Assembly: GCF_004028095.1 (NCBI RefSeq)
Contig: NZ_SBHM01000007.1
Span: 1,798,001-1,862,000 of the forward strand
Direction of reading: 5' to 3'
DNA from: Paenarthrobacter ureafaciens
GTDB taxonomy: Bacteria; Actinomycetota; Actinomycetes; Actinomycetales; Micrococcaceae
Length of the DNA: 64,000 nucleotides
The position numbers and the translations under genes are program-made. This document shows, piece by piece, positions 16,685 through 23,733 of this stretch (position 1 is its first letter; every line of letters starts with the position of its first letter). A model generated the notes under the pieces. That model searched no databases and had not been told where the DNA came from. It saw nothing but the letters and a program-made list of their open reading frames with translations.

Positions 16685-17802
16685 ACAACCTCGACGTCCT
16701 CCTGCCCAGGTGGCGTGCGGGTGAACCGGTAGCGATGACAACGGTCATCGGTACGCGGGACTCCGCGCCGCTGCCTGTGGGGTCGTCACAGATGACGACG
16801 GCGGACGGCCGGGTTTTCGGTTCGGTGTCCGGCGGCTGCGTGGAATCGGCTGTCTACGAGGCCAACATGGCTTGCCTTCAAGGTGCAGGGCCGCTGACGC
16901 AGGAGTTTGGCTTCAGCGACCATGACGCGTGGGAGATCGGGCTGACGTGCGGCGGCACGCTGGAAACATTCACGGAACTGCTGGACAGGGAAAGCCTTCC
17001 GTGGCTGGAAGAACTGGCGGAGGCCGCCGTCGGGGGTCCGCCGGCAGCAGTGGTGACCGTGGTCGCTTCGGACGCGCCACGCGTCCTGCCCGGCGCCAAA
17101 GTGTTTGTCCGGGGAGGCTCTGTGGCGGGGTCGTTTGGCACCCCGTCCGTGGATGCGTGGGCAGTTGAAGAAGCGCGGAGGGCGATCGGTGAACGCCGGC
17201 ATGCCCTGCTGACCGGCAGTGTGGCCGGAGCTGAAGTCCGCGCCTTCGTCCAGGTGTTCTCGGGCAAGCCGAGGCTCATTATTTTCGGAGCCGTGGACTT
17301 CGCGGCAGCCCTCGCCAGGGCGGGGGCCTTCGTGGGGTACCGGGTGACGGTGTGCGACGCGCGGCCGGTGTTCCTTACTGCGGAAAGGTTTCCGGACGCT
17401 CACGAACTGGTCCATGGCCAGCCGCACGAGTACTTGGCCGCAGAGGCGGCAGCGGGTCGCTTGGACGGGCGGTCTGCCCTGTGCGTGCTGACCCACGACG
17501 TGAAATTCGACGTTCCCGTGCTGTCCGTGGCGTTGCGCCTGCCGTGGGGGAATTATGTGGGCGCAATGGGCTCGCGCCGTACACATCACGACAGGATCGA
17601 ACGCTTGCGGGCCGAGGGGCTGGGTTCCTCAGAGATCGCACGCTTGCACAGCCCCCTGGGACTTGACCTGGGGGCCGTGACGCCGGAAGAGACCGCCGTC
17701 TCGATCATGGCGGAGATTATTGCTTTCGGTCCCGGCCGCAGCGGCGCATCCCTGAGCATGGTCCAGGGGCCGATCCACGGCACCGCGTTGGTGACTGCTT
17801 AG
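16678..17802 (+). CDS. XdhC/CoxI-family molybdenum cofactor insertion factor
   Basis: 374 residues; the ATG overlaps the GntR stop. The N-terminal XdhC domain shows FGSVSGGCVESAVYEAN (Cys-bearing motif) and ATTDAD-like GLTCGGTLETF. The C-terminal Rossmann-like domain includes LIIFGAVDFAAALARAG and GNYVGAMGSRRTHHDR. XdhC proteins bind and sulfurate Moco before insertion into xanthine dehydrogenase-family enzymes. The only such enzyme here is the three-subunit molybdenum hydroxylase at 26586-30135, about 9 kb downstream, which is its probable client. Confidence 0.9.
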   Translation: MLNNLDVLLPRWRAGEPVAMTTVIGTRDSAPLPVGSSQMTTADGRVFGSVSGGCVESAVYEANMACLQGAGPLTQEFGFSDHDAWEIGLTCGGTLETFTELLDRESLPWLEELAEAAVGGPPAAVVTVVASDAPRVLPGAKVFVRGGSVAGSFGTPSVDAWAVEEARRAIGERRHALLTGSVAGAEVRAFVQVFSGKPRLIIFGAVDFAAALARAGAFVGYRVTVCDARPVFLTAERFPDAHELVHGQPHEYLAAEAAAGRLDGRSALCVLTHDVKFDVPVLSVALRLPWGNYVGAMGSRRTHHDRIERLRAEGLGSSEIARLHSPLGLDLGAVTPEETAVSIMAEIIAFGPGRSGASLSMVQGPIHGTALVTA

Positions 17803-17867
17803 TCCCAAGCTGATTAATCCCAACAGGGGGACAGAAAGCGTTCTACTGAAGGAGGAGCGGTTGCTGT

Positions 17868-17885
17868 ACCCCGCTTGGACGGGGT
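17868..17885. terminator. short hairpin between convergent genes
   Basis: ACCCCG (17868-17873) and CGGGGT (17880-17885) flank a six-base loop and touch the stop codon of the leftward HtaA-domain gene. It is weak, but sits between convergent transcripts. Confidence 0.35.
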
Positions 17886-18373
17886 CAGCTCAAGGGGATC
17901 CGCAGCAGGACGGGGTCCAGCGCTTGGCCGGGCTGGTACTGCCCGCCGAACGTCGGCACGCCTGCTTCTGTGAGGCAAACCTTGTCCGCGGACCAGACCA
18001 GGTCTTCTCCGAGGGCTTCATACGCGCCGCCCTCCAAAGTGCACAGCACTAGCGGGTGTCCGGTGCCGCTGTCTACGCTGAGCGTGGCGGTGTCTTCTTG
18101 AATGTCCAGTTGCGGGTCACGCAGGGTTACCGCCAACAGGCCGCCGTGGGCCGTCAACTGCACGGTTCCCCGGAACGCATAGCTGCCGGGGGAGTCGAGG
18201 GCGTCAACCGCCAAGGGGAAGTTGAAAGCGCCCACGTCCAGCATGGATGCTCCACCATCGAGCTCTACTTGCGTGTCCTCGAGGGCGCCGAGGTACCGCA
18301 TGAAGCTTTGCTTGATTCCCCACGTAAGCCCGGGAGGCGGACCCTGTGGTGCTACTGGTTCCTGGCTGGACAC
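17885..18373 (-). CDS. stand-alone HtaA-domain protein
   Basis: This 162-residue protein starts at GTG after AAAGGGG. It matches the HtaA domain pattern: LTWGIKQSFMRYL near residue 15, a GAFNFPL-type strand, then GTVQLTAHGGLLAVTLRDPQ. HtaA domains are known from secreted or surface haem-binding proteins of actinobacteria, normally with signal peptides and anchors. Neither is visible here, so it appears cytoplasmic. It has its own promoter with a box A dyad. In this setting it could bind a ligand of the catabolic pathway rather than haem. Identity by family pattern only. Confidence 0.72.
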   Translation of the reverse strand: MSSQEPVAPQGPPPGLTWGIKQSFMRYLGALEDTQVELDGGASMLDVGAFNFPLAVDALDSPGSYAFRGTVQLTAHGGLLAVTLRDPQLDIQEDTATLSVDSGTGHPLVLCTLEGGAYEALGEDLVWSADKVCLTEAGVPTFGGQYQPGQALDPVLLRIPLS

Positions 18374-18424
18374 GGTATGCCCCTTTGCGATTGGCCGTAG
18401 TCTGCGACGTTGTGGTTCTGCATG

Positions 18425-18453
18425 CGATAACGCATTTATGCGCTAGGTGCCAA
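18425..18453 (-). promoter_or_regulatory. HtaA-gene promoter with symmetric box A
   Basis: On the minus strand, -35 TTGGCA (18448-18453) and a -10 (TTATCG at 17 bp, or TATCGC at 18 bp) flank CGCATAAATGCG (18431-18442). This is the most symmetric copy of the CGCA-N4-TGCG box. It lies in the same position relative to the -10 as in other promoters of the region. Confidence 0.6.
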
Positions 18454-18467
18454 GATCATACACGGAC

Positions 18468-19694
18468 TCAGGCCCGGACCGCGCTGAGGGCGAAATCTTC
18501 CGTCACGGCAGTACCTTGCACCTGCTTCCCGACGCCCATGAGCGTGGCCACGCGCAGGGCAACATGCAGCTCCTGCCGCACGCTGCCGTCCGCCAGGTCC
18601 AGCCCTGTGCATGTCGCGACGCGCTCAAGTCTGTAATACAGGGTGCTCCGGTGCAGATGGAGGCGCCGGGATGCTTCCACGGCGTTGCCGCCCGTGGCCA
18701 AGTACGCCCGGAGGGCTTCGATCAGCATCGGGGCGTTGCGGGTGGCCAGGAGCCGGCGCAGGGCGTCGGGCAGGTCCTCGGGACCCATCTCCTCGAAGGG
18801 CAGCTGGAGAAGAAGCCGGTCGTCGCCGAGGTCCTGCCAGGAAGCGCAGTCGCCATAGTTCGCGGGGTCCCGCAGCACTCCGCTGAGCGCGATCCGGGCC
18901 TGCCGGTGGGATCGGCGGACTTCCTCCAGCGAAGCCACGGGGCCGCCGGCCGCGGCAATGACGGTTTCGGCTCCGGTCTCTGCCAGTAGTGCGGCAAGGT
19001 CAGCCGAGTCAATGGCCCGCGGGATGATGACAACGGCTTCCTCGCCCAGCACAACGCCCAGGGAGCGCGTGGATCCGGCCGGGGCAATCCGGTTCAGGGC
19101 TTGCTGCAGGGGCATGTGCGGCGAACTCCCGGAGCCGTTCCTGCCGGGCCGCACGGCCAGGACCAACGTGGAGTAATGCTGCGCCGGCAGCAGCAGGTGC
19201 CCTCCTGCAATCTCGCGGACGGCATAGTCCCGCAAATGTTGGTCACGCCCCAAAACACCTTCGATCAACTGCCGCACATGTTCTCTTCCGCGACGCCGAT
19301 CGAGCGATTTCTCCCACAGGCCCTCGCCTAACTGAGCGGCGGCCGAGGTGATCGCCCGCAGGGTGTCAGCCGGGATGGCCGGTCCGAACCGGTCGGGGAA
19401 AGAAAGGTAGCCGGTGACGGTTCCCGAGCTGCGGAGGGTTACGACGACGTGTCCCGGCCCGCCGTCCTTTCCCGGTATTCTTACGGGTTCGGTTGAGTAT
19501 TTGACGCGGTACCGCTCCAGGCTTTCGATGGCCCCGGTGGTGCCCCTGCGGGAGACGATCATCGCCACTTGGGCTGCGTCATGCTCCACGTCCTGGTGGA
19601 TGCTGTGCGCCACGAGTTCCATGTCCGCATCCAGCACAATCAGGGGCGCCCGCAGCTGGGTGAAGAGTTCCTGCACGATTGCATCCACAAACAT
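18468..19694 (-). CDS. PucR/CdaR-type transcriptional regulator
   Basis: From the ATG at 19692-19694, preceded by AAAGGAG at 7 nt, the protein is 408 residues. Longer in-frame starts lack a ribosome site. The N-terminal part (MFVDAIVQELFTQLRAPLIV) is a sensor-like domain. The middle contains a degenerate GGDEF-like CdaR segment. The C-terminus has the PucR helix-turn-helix ALRAYLATGGNAVEASRRLH and LHRSTLYYRLERV. Such proteins activate purine, sugar-acid or aromatic catabolic genes. It is divergent from the ring-cleavage operon, making it a leading candidate to bind the box A sites. Confidence 0.88.
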   Translation of the reverse strand: MFVDAIVQELFTQLRAPLIVLDADMELVAHSIHQDVEHDAAQVAMIVSRRGTTGAIESLERYRVKYSTEPVRIPGKDGGPGHVVVTLRSSGTVTGYLSFPDRFGPAIPADTLRAITSAAAQLGEGLWEKSLDRRRGREHVRQLIEGVLGRDQHLRDYAVREIAGGHLLLPAQHYSTLVLAVRPGRNGSGSSPHMPLQQALNRIAPAGSTRSLGVVLGEEAVVIIPRAIDSADLAALLAETGAETVIAAAGGPVASLEEVRRSHRQARIALSGVLRDPANYGDCASWQDLGDDRLLLQLPFEEMGPEDLPDALRRLLATRNAPMLIEALRAYLATGGNAVEASRRLHLHRSTLYYRLERVATCTGLDLADGSVRQELHVALRVATLMGVGKQVQGTAVTEDFALSAVRA

Positions 19695-19819
19695 TCCGTA
19701 CTCCTTTGTACGACTCATTGACCAAGATGGCGGCGAAAAAGGTGCTCCAGCCACCGAAACCGCCAGGGACTCCGACACTGTGTAGGAGATCTGCCTCATA
19801 GTTTGCCACACAAGTGCGA

Positions 19820-19848
19820 TTCTCAATAACGCACTAGTTAGGTAGAGT
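19820..19848 (+). promoter_or_regulatory. ring-cleavage operon promoter with box A
   Basis: TTCTCA (19820-19825), 17-bp spacer, TAGAGT (19843-19848). The 12-mer CGCACTAGTTAG (19830-19841) ends one base before the -10, as in the aldehyde dehydrogenase and P450 promoters. On the opposite strand TTGAGA and AACTAT, 17 bp apart, could drive the PucR gene. Confidence 0.55.
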
Positions 19849-19909
19849 CGATGTCAGGCGGAAACGATGTGGTTCCCGTCACACGATGTGGTGGATGGAG
19901 TTTGATCAA

Positions 19910-20623
19910 ATGCTGGAAGCGGAAGTCGCAACTGCGGCGCCGGAGGCCTTCGAAGCGCAGCTGATGGACCGGCTGCGGGCGTTGGACAGTTGCGCGGTCT
20001 CGGATGCATTGGACACCTTGGGGCTGCAGGGCGCTGTTACCGGACTGACGGCCCGGTGGACGCCGCGTGAACCTGCCGCAGGACGCGTTCGCACTGTCAA
20101 AGCAGCACCCAAGTCGGGGTCCGGGCCCACCACGCACATCGCTACTCCGCTGGTGGCCAAGGCCGATCCGGGCGACGTTGTGGTCATCGACAACCACGGC
20201 CGCACCGACGTCTCGTGCTGGGGTGGCCTGCTGGCGGAAGCGGCAAAGCAGCGTGGAATCGCCGGTGTCATTATTGACGGCGCCTGCCGCGACGTGCAGG
20301 AATCCGAAGCCGTGGGGCTGCCGCTCTTCGCCAGGACGGCCGTTCCGGTGAGTGCCCGCGGACGGATCGTCCAGGAATCGATGGACCAGCCGATCCAGGT
20401 CTGCGGAGTGCCCGTGTTCTCCGGTGATCTGGTGATAGCAGACTGGAACGGCGTGGTCTTCGTTCCGGCAGCCGAGGCAGAGCGCGTGATCGAGCTTGCC
20501 GAACGGATCGCCGAGCGCGAAGCGGGAATGTCCCAGGCCGTACGGTCCGGCATGAACGTCGCAGAGGTCATGCACGATTCCCGGTTCCCCGCAGTTGTGG
20601 CAGAAGCAGGAGCATCCGCATGA
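19910..20623 (+). CDS. RraA/4-hydroxy-4-methyl-2-oxoglutarate aldolase family protein (1)
   Basis: From the ATG at 19910 (GGAG ten bases upstream; in-frame ATGs at 19886 and 19895 are alternatives) the protein is about 237 residues. The RraA-type fold shows CAVSDALDTLGLQG, KADPGDVVVIDNHG and the active-site block VIIDGACRDVQE, whose Arg-Asp pair binds substrate and metal in HMG/CHA aldolases. These split 4-carboxy-4-hydroxy-2-oxoadipate to pyruvate and oxaloacetate after ring cleavage. A longer N-terminus than classic RraA is noted. It overlaps the next family member by ATGA, giving a tandem pair. Confidence 0.85.
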   Translation: MLEAEVATAAPEAFEAQLMDRLRALDSCAVSDALDTLGLQGAVTGLTARWTPREPAAGRVRTVKAAPKSGSGPTTHIATPLVAKADPGDVVVIDNHGRTDVSCWGGLLAEAAKQRGIAGVIIDGACRDVQESEAVGLPLFARTAVPVSARGRIVQESMDQPIQVCGVPVFSGDLVIADWNGVVFVPAAEAERVIELAERIAEREAGMSQAVRSGMNVAEVMHDSRFPAVVAEAGASA

Positions 20624-21321
20624 GCGTCGAAGCGGGAGTCCTGGACATCGACGCCGTCGAACTTCTAGCCATGGGATCGGCAACTCTCTACGAGGCATCC
20701 AAGAACGACCTTTACCTGGACGCAGCCTTCCGCCCTTCCTGGGACGGAGCCCAGATCGTGGGCCGCGCACTCCCGGTATCCGCCCGCCTCGGGGACAACC
20801 TCGCGCTCCATTGGGGGGTGGCCGACGCCGAGCCCGGGGACGTCCTGATGGTGGACGCCGGCGGGGGAGAGTTCGGCTACTGGGGCGAGGTCATGGCTGT
20901 AGCGGCGCAGGCCCGTGGCATCGCCGGACTGGTGATTGACGGCGGGGTCCGGGATACCCGCGAACTCGCCGCGCTCGGCTTTCCCGCCTTTTCCACCTCG
21001 ATCTCCATCCGCGGAACCGAAAAGCAGTGGCCGGGAACCGTGGGACGGCACGTCACCCTGCGTGGCCGGGTGGTGGCCCGCGGAGACCTGGTGGTAGCGG
21101 ACCGCGACGGCGTGTGCGTCATCCCCGCCGCCGATGTGTCCCGCGTCATCGAGGCCGCACGGGAGCGAGTGGCCAAGGAAGACACCTACATGGAACGGCT
21201 GCGCAACGGCGAACTCACGGTGGATGTCTACGGTTTCCGTGCCCTCGGTTCTCCACTGCGCGATTCCGACCAGCCCCGCGACTACCTAACAGGTCAATCC
21301 CGAACAGAAGGAGGCCTCTGA
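20620..21321 (+). CDS. RraA/HMG-CHA aldolase family protein (2)
   Basis: A 233-residue RraA-type protein with LAMGSATLYEASK, DAEPGDVLMVDAGGG and active-site block LVIDGGVRDTRE. The C-terminal extension DVYGFRALGSPLRDSD is typical of LigK/ProA-type 4-carboxy-4-hydroxy-2-oxoadipate aldolases rather than of ribonuclease regulators. It is translationally coupled to the first copy and sits immediately upstream of ligA/ligB-like genes, supporting a role in the last step of a 4,5-cleavage pathway. The two tandem copies differ clearly in sequence and may form a heteromer or act on different aldols. Confidence 0.86.
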   Translation: MSVEAGVLDIDAVELLAMGSATLYEASKNDLYLDAAFRPSWDGAQIVGRALPVSARLGDNLALHWGVADAEPGDVLMVDAGGGEFGYWGEVMAVAAQARGIAGLVIDGGVRDTRELAALGFPAFSTSISIRGTEKQWPGTVGRHVTLRGRVVARGDLVVADRDGVCVIPAADVSRVIEAARERVAKEDTYMERLRNGELTVDVYGFRALGSPLRDSDQPRDYLTGQSRTEGGL

Positions 21322-21323
21322 CA

Positions 21324-21695
21324 ATGGCACAGGAAACGCCCCTGAGTTTCGACCAAATCCCCGGAACCTACGTTTTTGACGGACGGCGCTCCCGCATGGG
21401 CTACCCGCTCAACAAGATGAGCGCAGCCCTGAACAGCCCCGCAGAACGCCAGGCCTTCCAGTCCGACCCCGAGGCCTTCATGGAACGCTTCGGCCTCACC
21501 GAAGAGCAGCGGGAGGCCGTCCGGACCCGCGACTGGCTCAGCATGATCAAGCACGGCGGAAACATCTACTTCGCCTACAAGATCGGCGTGATGGACGGAC
21601 TGACCGTCCAGCAGGTGCTGGCGGCCATGACCGGAACAAGCGCCGAAGAGTTCAAGGAAATGATGAGCAACGGAGGGAGACAGCCCAATGGCTGA
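21324..21695 (+). CDS. LigA-type alpha subunit of class III extradiol dioxygenase
   Basis: A 123-residue protein starting two bases after the aldolase stop, with AGGAGG-like AAGGAGG upstream. It matches protocatechuate 4,5-dioxygenase alpha subunits throughout: IPGTYVFDGRRSRMGYPLN, a central helical part, GGNIYFAYKIG, AAMTGTSAEEFKEMM and NGGRQPNG. LigA covers the active site of LigB and binds no metal itself. The overlap with the next gene fits stoichiometric synthesis. Confidence 0.9.
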   Translation: MAQETPLSFDQIPGTYVFDGRRSRMGYPLNKMSAALNSPAERQAFQSDPEAFMERFGLTEEQREAVRTRDWLSMIKHGGNIYFAYKIGVMDGLTVQQVLAAMTGTSAEEFKEMMSNGGRQPNG

Positions 21696-22566
21696 AATCG
21701 TCGCAGGAATCGGCATATCGCACGTTCCGGCACTCGGTCCCGCAGTGGACGCCGCCGCCACGGGGAAGGACACCAACCCGTTGATGAAGGCATTCACCGA
21801 CGTCGGAAGCTGGCTTTCGGAAACCAAGCCCGATGTTCTGGTGGTCATCTACAACGATCACGGCGCATCATTCTCCTTCGATCTGGTTCCCACCTTCGCG
21901 ATTGGCGCGGCGGAGTCTTACCTGCCGGCCGATGAAGGGTTCGGACGCCCTCCGCTGCCTGAGTACCCGGGAGACGCTGACCTCTCCTGGCACATCATCG
22001 ACTCGGTAGTCCCGGAAGGTTTCGACCTGACGGTCTGCCAGAGCCTTGATGTCGACCACGGTTTCTCGACGCCCATGAAGGTGCTGTTCGGCACCCCGGA
22101 AGCATGGCCCGTCAAGGTCATTCCCCTGGCTGTGAACGTCGTCCAGCAGCCGACCCCCAGTGCGCAGCGCTGCTACGAGCTGGGACGGGCCATTGGCCGG
22201 GCGTTGCGTTCCTACCCGAAAGATGTCCGGGTCGCCGTCATCGGCACCGGCGGCATGAGCCACCAGCTGCAGGGCGAGCGCGCAGGGCACATCAACCCCG
22301 ATTTCGACCGGAGGTTCCTCTCGGAGATCGCTAACTCCCCGGAGAGCCTGGCTTCCCTGAGCAACCCGGAATACATCAACCTGGCCGGTTCCGAAGGTGC
22401 CGAACTGGTGATGTGGCTGATCATGCGCGGCGCACTCGACGACGACGTCGAAACCGGCCTGAGCGGCTATGTCATCCCCGTGGCAAACACCGCCGCCGGT
22501 GTGGTTGCGATGCAAAACGCAGCCTCGGTCAAGAAGGCCGACGCGCTGCAAACCGCAGGTCGGTAG
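21688..22566 (+). CDS. LigB-type catalytic subunit, class III extradiol ring-cleavage dioxygenase
   Basis: The 292-residue subunit retains the catalytic set by alignment to LigB: His12 (GISHVPALGP), His58 (YNDHGASF), His124 (DVDHGFSTP), His192 (GMSHQLQG) and Glu239 (EGAELVMW). The Fe(II) ligands would be His12, His58 and Glu239. It would open a catecholic carboxylate (protocatechuate, gallate or an analogue) next to a hydroxyl using O2. Substrate preference cannot be read, but adjacent RraA-type aldolases and the LigJ-like protein at 33921 fit a 4,5-cleavage route. No close LigC or LigI is visible. Confidence 0.92.
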   Translation: MAEIVAGIGISHVPALGPAVDAAATGKDTNPLMKAFTDVGSWLSETKPDVLVVIYNDHGASFSFDLVPTFAIGAAESYLPADEGFGRPPLPEYPGDADLSWHIIDSVVPEGFDLTVCQSLDVDHGFSTPMKVLFGTPEAWPVKVIPLAVNVVQQPTPSAQRCYELGRAIGRALRSYPKDVRVAVIGTGGMSHQLQGERAGHINPDFDRRFLSEIANSPESLASLSNPEYINLAGSEGAELVMWLIMRGALDDDVETGLSGYVIPVANTAAGVVAMQNAASVKKADALQTAGR

Positions 22567-22643
22567 TACCGGCGTCACGCGTGGGCGGCGCACCTGCTAG
22601 CCGTCTGTGAATGAACTGGTTGTCTGAAAGGACTTAGCACATC

Positions 22644-23690
22644 ATGAAAAAGTCATTCCTTGGCCTGCGCCTTGGGGCGGTCGCAGCAGCGATGGGCTTG
22701 CTGGCACTGACCGGTTGCGCGTCTGCGGGAAGCGGCGAAGCCGGTGCCGCGCCTGCCAAGCACGCCAAGGTCAAAGTGGCGTCACTTTCCGCGGCCGCCG
22801 ACATCCCGTTGTACGTCGCCTTGGAGAAGGGGTACTTCGCCGAGGCCGGCTTGGACGTGGAACTGGTCCCGGTCAAGTCCTCGGCGGACATTCCCGCCCT
22901 CCTTGTCTCCAACGGTGTCCAGTTCGGTACTGGCCAGCCCAACGCAACGTTCTTCAACGCAGCGGCGTCGGGCATTAAGGATCCTGTCATCCTGGCCACC
23001 AACGTGTACTCGCCGAACACCAGCATTCCCGGCCTTCTCATCCGCAAGGACCTGGCGGACGCCGGCAAGGGTGCCGGCGACCTTGCCGGGGCCAGTGTGG
23101 CAATCGTTGGGCCGTCCACCAGCAGCGAGTACTTCGCCAAGTCGGCCATTAAGGCTGCCGGCGGCGACCCTGCCGCCAGCCAGTTCACCGTGATGGGCCT
23201 GCCGGACATGCTGTCCGCCCTGTCCAACAAGAAGGTGGACGCTGCCTGGATGTTTGAACCGCTGGCTTCCGTGGCCGTCGCCAAGGGAATCGCGGTACAG
23301 GCCGCCGGCGTCGGGAAGGTTGCCTCCGGCTTCCCCACCTGGCTCCAGGCCTCGGAAAACATTGTCAAGTCCGATCCCGAAGCCGTCACCGCGTTCTCCG
23401 CGGCCACCCTGCGGGCGCTGGAGTTCTACGACAACGCGTTGGCCGGCGGAAACCGGGACGAAGTTGTCAAGATCCTCACCAAGTACACCAGCATGACCGA
23501 CCCCGCGGACTGGGCCAACGTGGAGCTTCCCACCGTGAAGACGGACGGAGTGTTCGACGAGGAATCCGTCTCCGCCTTCCAGGACTACCTGGTGGCAGCA
23601 AAAGTCACGGAAAAGGTCATACCGTCCAGCGACTACGTGGATGACACCTTCCGGGCCAAGGCCCTCGAATCACTGAAAAACAACAAATAG
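22644..23690 (+). CDS. ABC solute-binding lipoprotein, NMT1/SsuA type
   Basis: 348 residues with a lipoprotein signal ending LALTGC (Cys25). The mature protein has the NMT1/SsuA fold: ADIPLYVALEKGYFAEAGLDV, SNGVQFGTGQPN, and VAIVGPSTSSEYFAKSAI. It would bind a small anionic ligand for an SsuBC-type transporter. No permease is adjacent; the orphan ATPase-permease pair at 13277-14925 is the natural partner. Its place inside the ring-cleavage operon suggests the ligand is the aromatic substrate. Confidence 0.9.
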   Translation: MKKSFLGLRLGAVAAAMGLLALTGCASAGSGEAGAAPAKHAKVKVASLSAAADIPLYVALEKGYFAEAGLDVELVPVKSSADIPALLVSNGVQFGTGQPNATFFNAAASGIKDPVILATNVYSPNTSIPGLLIRKDLADAGKGAGDLAGASVAIVGPSTSSEYFAKSAIKAAGGDPAASQFTVMGLPDMLSALSNKKVDAAWMFEPLASVAVAKGIAVQAAGVGKVASGFPTWLQASENIVKSDPEAVTAFSAATLRALEFYDNALAGGNRDEVVKILTKYTSMTDPADWANVELPTVKTDGVFDEESVSAFQDYLVAAKVTEKVIPSSDYVDDTFRAKALESLKNNK

Positions 23691-23733
23691 CGGGTAGTTC
23701 CACGGACCCGCTTCCCTGAACAGCTAAGGAAAA

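Noticed and set aside
17861..18052. Short plus-strand frame over the HtaA gene
   Set aside because: Antisense shadow of the HtaA-domain gene, which has a good GTG start and family pattern.
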